In this document: one piece after another, positions 48,091 to 55,504 of the stretch
Layout of the letters: every line of letters starts with the position of its first letter
Numbering within the stretch: the first letter of the stretch is position 1
Source of the DNA: Bacteroides intestinalis
GTDB lineage: Bacteria > Bacteroidota > Bacteroidia > Bacteroidales > Bacteroidaceae
Direction of reading: 5' to 3'
NCBI RefSeq assembly: GCF_003464595.1
Contig: NZ_QRZF01000002.1
Coordinates: forward strand, 166,042 to 230,041
Length of the DNA stretch: 64,000 nt
Made by a program: the position numbers and the translations under genes
The notes under the pieces: generated by a model
What the model was told of the DNA's origin: nothing
The model's input: the letters and a program-made list of their open reading frames with translations, nothing else
Database searches by the model: none

Positions 48091-49665
48091 ATGTTTATCC
48101 CTTTGACCATCACCATCTTCAGTGGTGCATTGTCCCCTTCCTGTTTAGAGGGGCAGCGCTACGTTTCCGAGCGGCTTCAGCAGTCCACTCGAAAGCTGAT
48201 GAACCTGCCCGGCTCGCTGGACGGGCTGACAGATCAGTTGAAGGAGATATTGTCCGACTGGCAGGTTGACTTACCGGTTCCCTCTTTTCTTTTTCTTTCC
48301 TCTACGTCCCCTTTTTCCGACTTTGATGCCACAGCTGTTCTCTGCCGCTTGCGGGTAGAAGAGATGGAGTATGTAGCCACGGTGTCTTATGGTGGGCAAC
48401 AATCCACTCCCCGTTATTATTTTTATAAAACTCTTCTTCAGGCCGAAGCCCGGTGGCTGAATCTGTTGCTGAAAGATCGAATCAGTCGGATGAACTGTGA
48501 CCATGCTGCACGTCTGCTGTTGTGTGAAGTGCTCGAAGAGGTGTATTGCACCGGAGTTGCAGTGGACGATGCCTGTCGGCGGGGAGTCTCCTCCGAACTG
48601 TGCGGGCAACTGAAAGGGGCATTGGCCTCGCTCTACCTGACGCTGACTATCGACTTCGGCTACTTATTGCAGCCAACTGATTTTATGGATTACCGATACC
48701 TGCTCAACGATGCTCGCTACTTTCACCCCATTCGGGAGTCGGAAGTGCGGAAGTATGACATTCTGCAAGCGGGAAATCAGGTGAAATGCCTTCTCAGCGC
48801 AGGAATCACAGCAGAACATGAATGTACTGCCATGCAACTTTACAATAAACTGGTGGGCTTGCTTGCCGGTCTGGAGCAACCTCCGCATAGCGATGCTCGT
48901 TTGTGGCAAGGCGTGGCAGCACTCGAGAACTTTCTTTTCTTTCTGCTCAGCGGTCTTCCACTCCATGAGAAGAATCTTTATGGGGTGCTGATTGATCAGG
49001 CGTGGATGAGCGATTGTCTGAACGATCTTTGTTTCCAGCAATATGCCGGACACTTGCACTACAATGAAGGGCGTGGTGCTTCCCATTGGATTATCCGCAA
49101 ACAGAAGGAGCGGTGCCTCACCTTCCTCAGCCTGCTGATAACGCACGATATGAGTCTTCCGCGTCAGTTGCGCAGCTATCTGCTCCGCCAGCAGGAACTC
49201 TATGAGGAGAACTATTCACGGGCCTTCATCTCCATACAACCCAGCGAAAGACTTTCTTTCATTCCTTCACGTCCGCTTGGGGCGAAGCTTCCGGATGAGG
49301 GCGAGATACATGCTTTCCTGGCCTTCCTTTATCGTGTGACGGATGGCAATGGTGCTTATCTGGTGACTCCTGAACATGTACAGTGGTTGGAAGATGCTTT
49401 TCTCTTGTTTTTGCAGAGCGGTCAGATTGCAATGATTCACCGGAACAAGGTGAAAGTCCTGCGGAACTATATCGGGGTGCTTTACGGTCTTTTCTTTCAT
49501 TATCAGCAGCGTAGAGGAGGATGGGATAAACAGGCGTATGCTGCTTTCCTTGCATCTATTTTCGATGTGGATGTGCAGCCCGAGAATCTGATAAGTAACA
49601 GTAAAAGGTATATAGAAACCTACGAGAAGTTTGCCGAAAAAGAGAAACTTCGCCTCACCTCTTGA
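48091..49665 (+). CDS. Helical protein of unknown family at island border
   Basis: Cytoplasmic protein of 524 aa, not recognised. No signal or membrane helix is evident. It is rich in Leu and aromatic residues and predicted mostly helical (CDHAARLLLCEVLEEVYCTG, CTAMQLYNKLVGLLAGLEQP, ENFLFFLLSGLPLHEKNLYG). The C-terminal 70 residues (KVKVLRNYIGVLYGLFFHYQ, then AAFLASIFDVDVQPENLISN) vaguely recall the end of RteC regulators of Bacteroides conjugative transposons. The match is too weak to name it. The ATG at 48091 is used; an out-of-frame ATG at 48066 is ignored. It has its own promoter and terminator and marks the start of the accessory region. Confidence 0.65.
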   Translation: MFIPLTITIFSGALSPSCLEGQRYVSERLQQSTRKLMNLPGSLDGLTDQLKEILSDWQVDLPVPSFLFLSSTSPFSDFDATAVLCRLRVEEMEYVATVSYGGQQSTPRYYFYKTLLQAEARWLNLLLKDRISRMNCDHAARLLLCEVLEEVYCTGVAVDDACRRGVSSELCGQLKGALASLYLTLTIDFGYLLQPTDFMDYRYLLNDARYFHPIRESEVRKYDILQAGNQVKCLLSAGITAEHECTAMQLYNKLVGLLAGLEQPPHSDARLWQGVAALENFLFFLLSGLPLHEKNLYGVLIDQAWMSDCLNDLCFQQYAGHLHYNEGRGASHWIIRKQKERCLTFLSLLITHDMSLPRQLRSYLLRQQELYEENYSRAFISIQPSERLSFIPSRPLGAKLPDEGEIHAFLAFLYRVTDGNGAYLVTPEHVQWLEDAFLLFLQSGQIAMIHRNKVKVLRNYIGVLYGLFFHYQQRRGGWDKQAYAAFLASIFDVDVQPENLISNSKRYIETYEKFAEKEKLRLTS

Positions 49666-49668
49666 TGA

Positions 49669-49705
49669 TTCGTTGACGAAACTGTCTCGTCAACGAATTT
49701 TTTTT
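49669..49705 (+). terminator. Terminator of the 524-aa gene
   Basis: Perfect 11-base stem TTCGTTGACGA (49669-49679) with 49687-49697, a 7-base loop and a T8 tract, 4 bases past the stop. Confidence 0.93.
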
Positions 49706-49780
49706 CTAAGAATTTGTATGAAAGAGATGTCCATTTATGCAGAACTGCGGAATTAATTCTTTTCCTGATGGGTTATGAGG

Positions 49781-49890
49781 GAAAGTTGACAAGGGAACAA
49801 GTTGACAAGGGGACAAGGTTCCATGCGGCATAGAAGCATTGCGCAGCCCCTTGTTCCCTTGTCAACTTGTCCCCTTGTCAACTTCCTTTC
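49781..49890. repeat. Palindromic element, copy 1 (upstream of the cassette)
   Basis: Arms built of repeated AGTTGACAAGGGRACA units (49784-49818) pair with their inverse (49849-49883, two mismatches) around a loop starting TTCCATGCGGCATAGAAGC. Bases 49799-49867 are repeated at 55149-55217 with one difference. It lies between the 524-aa gene and the HTH gene. Confidence 0.85.
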
Positions 49891-49903
49891 TTTTCCATAT
49901 ATA

Positions 49904-49928
49904 AACCTTTGACGAGCATTCTCGTCAA
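49904..49928 (+). promoter_or_regulatory. Palindrome upstream of the HTH gene
   Basis: TTGACGAG-CATT-CTCGTCAA (49909-49928) is a perfect inverted repeat with 8-base arms, overlapping a -7-like AACCTTTG (49904-49911, one off consensus). A third half-site-like ACGTCAA follows at 49933. It is a candidate autoregulatory operator for the HTH protein that starts at 49984. Confidence 0.5.
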
Positions 49929-49983
49929 GCTCACGTCAATTTAAACTCTTTTTCCTTTGCCACCAGACAAACGGAAAAAGAAT

Positions 49984-50331
49984 ATGAAACAGAATCCATT
50001 ATTTACAGAAAAACTGGAGCAGGTACATGATAACCTGCTCGGCCTGGCACGCTTGTTGGAACGTGCCAACGTGACTCCCCGTCCACAGATTGCCAAAGAC
50101 TGGGTAGACGGGCAAGAGGTGATGGCTGCGCTGCACATCAGCCAACGCACCTTGCAGAACTTACGCGATAACGGTACACTGGGATACACCACCCTGGGCA
50201 AGAAGTATTTCTATCGCATCCGTGAAATTGACGACCTGCTGCAAAACAATTATGTAATGTATAAACTCAGTGCACTGGGCAAGCAGGAGAAGAGCCCGGC
50301 TACTGATAATGGGAAAGGAGGCAGCAGATGA
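49984..50331 (+). CDS. Excisionase-like HTH protein
   Basis: Small DNA-binding protein of 115 aa. The ATG at 49984 (MKQNPLFTEKLEQVHDNLLG) is used; the frame also opens at a TTG further up. Residues about 40-95 form a MerR/excisionase-type winged helix: WVDGQEVMAALHISQRTLQN, LRDNGTLGYTTLGKKYFYRI, EIDDLLQNN. Such proteins in Bacteroides elements act as recombination directionality or replication-module regulators. The stop overlaps the next start (ATGA), so it is coupled to the primase-like gene. Confidence 0.8.
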   Translation: MKQNPLFTEKLEQVHDNLLGLARLLERANVTPRPQIAKDWVDGQEVMAALHISQRTLQNLRDNGTLGYTTLGKKYFYRIREIDDLLQNNYVMYKLSALGKQEKSPATDNGKGGSR

Positions 50332-50903
50332 ATCGCTTCAGTTTTTTCCTGGCTCCCGTCAGCAACGTGGTGCCCCACAAGACGGTGGAGCTGCATCAGA
50401 TCTACAACGTCATCCGCGGCGATTATTATCGTCAGCCTACTGAGGAATTGCAGCGCCTCCGCCGTCTGTTGCAGGAAGAAAAAATCACTCAGAGGGATGT
50501 GCAACGCTTCAAAGCCCGCCATTTCGACTATGCCACTTTCAGTGGAGAGTTCACCCGCAGGCGCGATGATGCCCTGCTGGCCCATAGCGGACTGATTTGC
50601 CTTGACTTTGACCACATAAACCAGTGGCACGATGGCGGACGCCTGAGCGGTGTCTATGGCTTGCGCTATGCCCTGATGCACGATGCTTCGGTAGATACCG
50701 CCCTGCTTTTCCGCAGTCCCGGTGGAGACGGCCTGAAGTGGGTGGTGCCCATCGACCTGGCACAAGGCACACATACCGACTGGTTTGAAATCCTATCTTT
50801 CTACATATCCCGAAACTATGGTGTGGAACCCGATCCTTCGGGACGTGACCTCTCGCGTGCCTGCTATCTGCCTTGGGACCCGGACGTGGTGATGATAAAA
50901 TAG
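50328..50903 (+). CDS. VirE/BT4734-type primase-like protein
   Basis: Protein of 191 aa of the VirE N-terminal / BT4734-BF3469 family. It shows primase-like (AEP) features: a hydrophobic strand ending in acidic residues (LLAHSGLICLDFDHINQW), a Gly-rich segment FRSPGGDGLKWVVPI, and the end motif GRDLSRACYLPWDPD. In Bacteroides mobile elements this protein comes right before a DUF3987 helicase-primase, exactly as here. Joint action in priming or starting replication of the element is inferred. It overlaps the HTH gene by 4 bases. Confidence 0.78.
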   Translation: MNRFSFFLAPVSNVVPHKTVELHQIYNVIRGDYYRQPTEELQRLRRLLQEEKITQRDVQRFKARHFDYATFSGEFTRRRDDALLAHSGLICLDFDHINQWHDGGRLSGVYGLRYALMHDASVDTALLFRSPGGDGLKWVVPIDLAQGTHTDWFEILSFYISRNYGVEPDPSGRDLSRACYLPWDPDVVMIK

Positions 50904-50947
50904 TTACGAGCTACATAAATCAAAAATCAAAAATCATAAATCTTAAA

Positions 50948-52792
50948 ATGTCAAAACAAAAATTCCACTTAAACGAGTGGCAGCCCAACGCTGCCCTCAC
51001 TCTTTGTGACGAAATAGAAATCGTCACATCCCGCATCGAACTGGCTGGCACGGATATAGCTCCTACTTATAACGACTGGCGTGATCTCGGCTTCGCGCTT
51101 GCCCAAGGTCTGGGTGAGGGCGGACGTACCTTCTACCATCGCCTGAGCCGTTTCTACAGTAGCTATCAACCTGCCGAAACCGAGAAACAGTACACCGCCT
51201 GCCTGCATTCCCGCGGGCGGGGCATCACGGTGAATACCTTTTTCCACCTGGCACGGCAAGCAGGAGTGGACATCAATACCCAGCAGTTGCCAAATTGCCA
51301 AAATGCCAAGTTGCCGAAAGCTTCTCCGGTGGCACCGGGTAGCGGGGAACTGCCTCCGTCCGATGCCCCTCATGTAAACCCGCAAACAGAGAGGCTTACT
51401 GCACATACTGCTACCGCCACCGCTACGTCTGCTGATGCTGAACTCCCGGTCTTTCCCGATGAGGTATACGCTTCGTTGCCCCGCCTGCTGGATGATGTCT
51501 GCTCTTACGGCATCTCGCCCGAAGACAGTGACATGCTCTTGCTGGGGGCTCTCACCGCTCTTTCCTCCTGCCTGACGCAAGTATCCGGCATCTATGGACA
51601 GCGACAGGTTTGTCCCAACCTGTTTCTCTTTGTCAGCGCACAAGCCTCGGCGGGTAAGGGGCGGTTGACGCTGTGCCGTCATCTGGTAGATGTGGTGCAT
51701 GCCGATCTGCGTCGTCGTAACCGGCAGGAGTGGGAGGAGTATCGGCGCGAGAAGTCGCTCTATGAAAAAAATAAAAGACAAGGGGGAGGCGACGAACCGC
51801 AACAGCCGCCTGTCAGGATGCTTTTCATTCCGGCAAACAGCAGTGCCACGGCTCTTTTCCAGACGCTGAATGACAATGAAGGTCAAGCTCTGATGTTCGA
51901 GACGGAAGGTGACACGCTGACTACCACGTTCCGCAGCGAACATGGCAATTACAGCGATGGGTTGCGCAAGGCTTTCCATCACGAGCCTATCACTTATAAT
52001 CGTCGTAAGGACCGTGAGTATGTGGAGATAACGATGCCCCGCCTTTCGGTGCTGCTCAGTGGAACACCGCGCCAGGTAGGAGCACTGATTCCTGATCCCG
52101 AGAACGGGCTTTTCTCCCGCTTCCTGTTCTATAACCTTCCCTTGCGACCGGTGTGGAATGATGTTTTTGCCGGGAATGATGATGATACGCTCGACAGTCG
52201 TTTCCTGCGTTTGGGAGGTCGTTTTTTTCAGTTTTATACTCGTTTGCTGAAGGACGGGCCTTTGCGCTTCACGCTCACGGTGGAGCAGCAGGTGGAGTTT
52301 AACCGTTTTTTCGGCAATCTGCAGGAGCAGGGCTTGCAGTGCAAAGGTCCGGATATGCTTGCTTCCGTGCGTCGTCTGGGGCTGACGGCTTACCGCATCT
52401 GCATGGTGTTCTCGGCCTTGCGCCTGATGGATTATGAAGGAGATGCCCCACTGCCGGCTACTCTTTGTTGTCGTGATGATGATTTCCATACCACCCTTCT
52501 GATGATACAGGTGTTACTGCGTCATACAGAGGCGGCTTATGAAAGTTTACAGGCCGAGGCGTCGCATACGTCGCATCCGGCCTCCGTATCTCAGGGAAGT
52601 GCAAGTGAGAAGCGTCGGCAGGCCTTGTTGCAAATGTTGCCCCCTGAGTTCGACCGCACACTCTATCAGGATAAGGCGCGTGAAGCAGGTATTCCCACTC
52701 GTACGGCCGACCGTTACCTAATTGAGTTGTGCAATCAGGGGCGGTTGGAAAAAGAGGGGCATGGGCTGTATAAGGTTAAGACAATGATATAA
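50948..52792 (+). CDS. DUF3987 primase-helicase
   Basis: Protein of 614 aa from the ATG at 50948 (MSKQKFHLNEWQPNAALTLC); the frame open to 50873 overlaps the previous gene. The N-terminal part resembles a primase C-terminal domain (YNDWRDLGFALAQGLGEGGR, TVNTFFHLARQAGVDI). A Pro/Ala/Thr linker follows (about 120-165), then the DUF3987 P-loop-type core (LFVSAQASAGKGRLTLCRHL, LMFETEGDTLTTTFRSEHGN, PRLSVLLSGTPRQVGALIPD). The end is a winged-helix-like region. Such proteins replicate or mobilise integrative elements, but no relaxase or integrase lies nearby. It ends before a 353-base gap with two large inverted repeats. Confidence 0.82.
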   Translation: MSKQKFHLNEWQPNAALTLCDEIEIVTSRIELAGTDIAPTYNDWRDLGFALAQGLGEGGRTFYHRLSRFYSSYQPAETEKQYTACLHSRGRGITVNTFFHLARQAGVDINTQQLPNCQNAKLPKASPVAPGSGELPPSDAPHVNPQTERLTAHTATATATSADAELPVFPDEVYASLPRLLDDVCSYGISPEDSDMLLLGALTALSSCLTQVSGIYGQRQVCPNLFLFVSAQASAGKGRLTLCRHLVDVVHADLRRRNRQEWEEYRREKSLYEKNKRQGGGDEPQQPPVRMLFIPANSSATALFQTLNDNEGQALMFETEGDTLTTTFRSEHGNYSDGLRKAFHHEPITYNRRKDREYVEITMPRLSVLLSGTPRQVGALIPDPENGLFSRFLFYNLPLRPVWNDVFAGNDDDTLDSRFLRLGGRFFQFYTRLLKDGPLRFTLTVEQQVEFNRFFGNLQEQGLQCKGPDMLASVRRLGLTAYRICMVFSALRLMDYEGDAPLPATLCCRDDDFHTTLLMIQVLLRHTEAAYESLQAEASHTSHPASVSQGSASEKRRQALLQMLPPEFDRTLYQDKAREAGIPTRTADRYLIELCNQGRLEKEGHGLYKVKTMI

Positions 52793-52829
52793 AATTAGTT
52801 CGTTCCAATAGGGTTATGAATTAAATGGG

Positions 52830-52943
52830 TACGCGGACGACACGGATAAGGCGGACGAACGCGAATTTAAAAAGCTGCGCTATACTATTATAAATGATAA
52901 ATTAAAGTCCGCGTTCGTCCGCCTTATCCGTGTCGTCCGCGTA
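52830..52943. repeat. Perfect 34-base-arm inverted repeat
   Basis: Arm 52830-52863 (starts TACGCGGACGACACGG) and arm 52910-52943 are exact reverse complements. The 46-base AT-rich loop has a nested AATTTA/TAAATT. It is not followed by a U-run and is much longer than a terminator needs. Position: 37 bases after the DUF3987 stop. Confidence 0.9.
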
Positions 52944-53000
52944 TCTATTTATTCATTTCTTTTTCGATATGAGTACTTTTGCTTCTTCTTTTCCCCCTGT

Positions 53001-53075
53001 CATCTCCGTACCATCTCCGTGTCTATGACTACGGACTTGGTACGGAGTTGGTATGGACTTGACACGGAGATGGTA
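53001..53075. repeat. Inverted repeat, TACGGACTTGG family (second copy)
   Basis: Arms 53009-53023 and 53061-53075 (TACCATCTCCGTGTC) pair perfectly. The loop holds TACGGACTTGGTACGGAGTT, nearly identical to the repeat at 18490-18513. It ends just before the promoter of the PIWI-like gene. Confidence 0.75.
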
Positions 53076-53079
53076 AGAA

Positions 53080-53111
53080 CTTGGTATATAAAAATAAAAT
53101 CCTTACATTTG
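53080..53111 (+). promoter_or_regulatory. Promoter of the PIWI-like gene
   Basis: CTTG (53080-53083), a 20-base spacer and TACATTTG (53104-53111) fit the Bacteroides consensus with one change in the -33 box, 34 bases before the start codon. The gene is therefore likely expressed apart from the helicase gene. Confidence 0.65.
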
Positions 53112-53145
53112 CATTAGAATACTTTTGTCTTGAAGTGATAATGCT

Positions 53146-55074
53146 ATGAAAGAGCTTCTCTTGCAAGCCGTGCTCGATGCCGGCACCTGCGACATCACGC
53201 CGCCAGCCCTCTGTCGATGGCTGATCGCTCTTACGGGTGGTCCGACTGAAGGTGCAACGGGCCATACACGGAAGTTTTATCATACACCCTGTCCCGATGT
53301 ACTGGAGATATGGTTTCAAGATACATTGTCCCAACAGGCAGAAAACGTAATTTGTTACAGTCGCATTTCCTTCCGTCCGCTTCTTCCTGCTTCTGCTGCC
53401 ACTTCCTCCACCGTTACGGATTGCCGGATCGCCGTGGAGGTGCTTCCTCCCGAGCAAATATACATAGACGCCCCTTTGTCGGAAATGGGATTGGTGGGAG
53501 CTTCACCCCGTTTGGTAGCCATAGACGGGTGGGTGGTGCAGCATGGTTCACTCAGTCGCGGACTAATGGGAAGTTTGAACCGTGCGTATGCCGTACTTAC
53601 TCCCGCTTTGGCTGTCCGGCTGGGAGTCTCTTTCCGTACGGAACGGCAGATGATGGCTTCGACCGGCCCTTACGATGTTTTGCGTCAGGAGGTGGAACGG
53701 TTGCTGGCACTTTGCTTCCCCGGAGGCGGTGAGGTGGAGGGTTGCCCCCTTCATGTATCGCTCCGACTGAATGAAGTGCCTGCCGATTGCCTGCTGAATA
53801 TGAATGCCGACCATCGCTTGTTACGGTTCGGCTCATCGGGAGAGGGGAATGCTCCCCGCAGTACTTTTCCTCTTTATGGTGGCCGCCAACCGGGACGATA
53901 CCGTTATCTCAACATCACGATGCTCTATCCACGGGGAGAACTGGAGACTGCCCGTCGGCTTTTCCTGCTTTTTGCTCCGACTGCCTCCCTGATGGCAGTG
54001 GAACCTGTGGGAGATGTGGACAGATGGGTGCCTTATGATGTGGACGATCATGCCATCGACACATTGACACAGGCACTTTATCAGCAGTCGGGGATGGATG
54101 CGCCCGACGTCGGACGGCTTTATTGTCTGCTCACACCTTCGGGCAGTGCTGCCGGTCCGCTGCTGCGGCAGCAACTTTCAGTCCGGCTTCGTAAGCTGGT
54201 TCGTTCTTTGGGGGCATTCTATTGGGGGCCAGTTCCGCTGCATGCCATTGGGAGTGAGGCTTTCAGCAGACACTTGCCTACGGTAGCCTCGCGTTTGCTG
54301 GTACAGATGGGTGGTGTACCCTGGGTGCCCCGGTGCTTTGCTTCGCAGAATACTGACCTCATTGTCGGATGTTCACACTCTCGCCTTTCGCAGAGCTTTG
54401 AGGCTTTCTGCGCGGCGACGTTCTATAATGATCCTTTGCAGTTCTGTCATTGCGATCTCTGCAAGCCTGCCGAACGATTCTCATTGTTCTTTCCGGAATA
54501 CTTCAAGGTGGCTTACGGACGGTTTTGTACCGCCCATGACAACCGTCCGCCTGAACGCCTGGTGATTTATTGCCATCACGACTTTCCTGTAGAACCGCTG
54601 GCTTCTTTTGTGGCGTGGATGGGGAAGTCCCCGGCGGCTGTGCCGGTGGTATGGGTACGGGTGCGGCGCACGTCGGGTGCCCAGCTTCGGCATTATGCCC
54701 CTGACGCAACGGGAGGTATGCCTCCTGCGGGTACTTGCTTGCGCCTGGATGATGATACTTTTCTTCTTTTTTGCCGGGACTTTGTTCCTTCTCCCGGTTC
54801 TCGTGGTGGTTTCTATCCTTATCCGCTCGAAGTCAATCTGAAGCGCTTGTGTCCGGATGGGCAGTTGCTTTCACTGCCCCCGGAGGAGGTGGAGGGAGTG
54901 CTGGTGCAGGTTTGCCAGTTAGTCTGGGCCAATCCGGAGTGTGTGGATGGTAATCCCTTGCCGCTGGTGCTGTCGCATACCGACCGTCTGGTGCGTCATC
55001 ACTGCCAGGAGTGGCGGGTGGAGATGGCGGACCGGAATGTCATCCGGGAGGAGTTTGGCAATTTGGCATTTTGA
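53146..55074 (+). CDS. PIWI-domain (prokaryotic Argonaute-like) protein
   Basis: Protein of 642 aa with no signal or membrane segment. About residues 250-370 read like a MID domain (RLYCLLTPSGSAAGPLLRQQ, LRKLVRSLGAFYWGPVP). About 375-625 read like PIWI: VASRLLVQMGGVPWVP, TDLIVGCSHSRLS, PERLVIYCHHDFPVEPLASF, VPVVWVRVRRTSGAQLRHYA, PPAGTCLRLDDDTFLLFCRD, PYPLEVNLKRL and LPLVLSHTDRLVRHH. They come in the order and spacing I recall for Thermus Ago. Against its D-E-D-D tetrad, Ser410 replaces the first Asp and His477 or His478 the third, while Asp613 fits the last. Nuclease activity is therefore unlikely, and guide or target binding or pure scaffolding is more probable. The first ~250 residues are unassigned. 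It is G+C rich, has its own promoter, and is flanked by long palindromes. The assignment is by eye. Confidence 0.6.
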   Translation: MKELLLQAVLDAGTCDITPPALCRWLIALTGGPTEGATGHTRKFYHTPCPDVLEIWFQDTLSQQAENVICYSRISFRPLLPASAATSSTVTDCRIAVEVLPPEQIYIDAPLSEMGLVGASPRLVAIDGWVVQHGSLSRGLMGSLNRAYAVLTPALAVRLGVSFRTERQMMASTGPYDVLRQEVERLLALCFPGGGEVEGCPLHVSLRLNEVPADCLLNMNADHRLLRFGSSGEGNAPRSTFPLYGGRQPGRYRYLNITMLYPRGELETARRLFLLFAPTASLMAVEPVGDVDRWVPYDVDDHAIDTLTQALYQQSGMDAPDVGRLYCLLTPSGSAAGPLLRQQLSVRLRKLVRSLGAFYWGPVPLHAIGSEAFSRHLPTVASRLLVQMGGVPWVPRCFASQNTDLIVGCSHSRLSQSFEAFCAATFYNDPLQFCHCDLCKPAERFSLFFPEYFKVAYGRFCTAHDNRPPERLVIYCHHDFPVEPLASFVAWMGKSPAAVPVVWVRVRRTSGAQLRHYAPDATGGMPPAGTCLRLDDDTFLLFCRDFVPSPGSRGGFYPYPLEVNLKRLCPDGQLLSLPPEEVEGVLVQVCQLVWANPECVDGNPLPLVLSHTDRLVRHHCQEWRVEMADRNVIREEFGNLAF

Positions 55075-55120
55075 CGGTTTGGCAATAGGATGCGAGCTGA
55101 CTATTGATTCGTTTCTGTAG

Positions 55121-55230
55121 GGTTTTGAGGGAAAGTTGACGAGTTAACAAGTTGACAAGGGGACAAGGTTCCATGCGGCACAGAAGCATTGCGCAGCCCC
55201 TTGTTCCCTTGTCAACTCGTCAACTGGTTT
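55121..55230. repeat. Palindromic element, copy 2 (downstream of the cassette)
   Basis: Nearly exact copy of 49771-49880. Bases 55149-55217 match 49799-49867 with one difference, including the loop CCATGCGGCACAGAAGC; the outer arms differ more. It starts 47 bases after the PIWI-like stop. The two copies are in direct orientation, 5350 bases apart. Confidence 0.88.
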
Positions 55231-55300
55231 CCTTCCTTTCTTTCCCGAAACGAATCCCTTTTGATGCGCTTGCTCTGAAATGGTATTCGTAGCTATATAC

Positions 55301-55369
55301 GCAAACCAATGCAAACCGACGCAAAAATCACACGTTTCAGAAATCCCCCTTCTTCCCGCTTTACCTTTG
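55301..55369 (+). promoter_or_regulatory. Tandem decamers and -7 box before DUF6266
   Basis: Three direct 10-base repeats (GCAAACCaat, GCAAACCgac, GCAAAaatca) at 55301-55330 lie 32 bases before a TACCTTTG -7 box (55362-55369). The -33 box is poor (TTTC, 23-base spacing), so an activator binding the decamers is possible. The rest of the 430-base gap from 55075 holds only palindrome copy 2. Confidence 0.45.
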
Positions 55370-55504
55370 TAACAACTGAATGACAGATGCGCTTGCATTG
55401 CCGTGCTGCTGCAGAAGTATTGTGTTTGCCTGCTGCTGCCTGTCCGTTTCAGCTTTAAGACTTGGACGCATTGTCCGGTCATGATCCCTAAAAATATGAC
55501 AATT

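Noticed and set aside
48066..48269. Alternative frame starting 25 bases before the 524-aa gene
   Set aside because: Only 67 codons and overlapping; the 48091 frame continues for 524 residues.
48091..49665. Naming the 524-aa protein RteC
   Set aside because: Only the last ~70 residues are faintly similar; length and the rest differ.
50969..52489. 506-codon open frame antisense to the DUF3987 gene
   Set aside because: Shadow of a G+C-rich coding strand; low-complexity Gln/Arg-rich product, no promoter, and the plus frame has recognised motifs.
49784..55217. CRISPR array
   Set aside because: Repeats are palindromes kilobases apart, not regularly spaced short repeats with spacers, and no cas gene is present.
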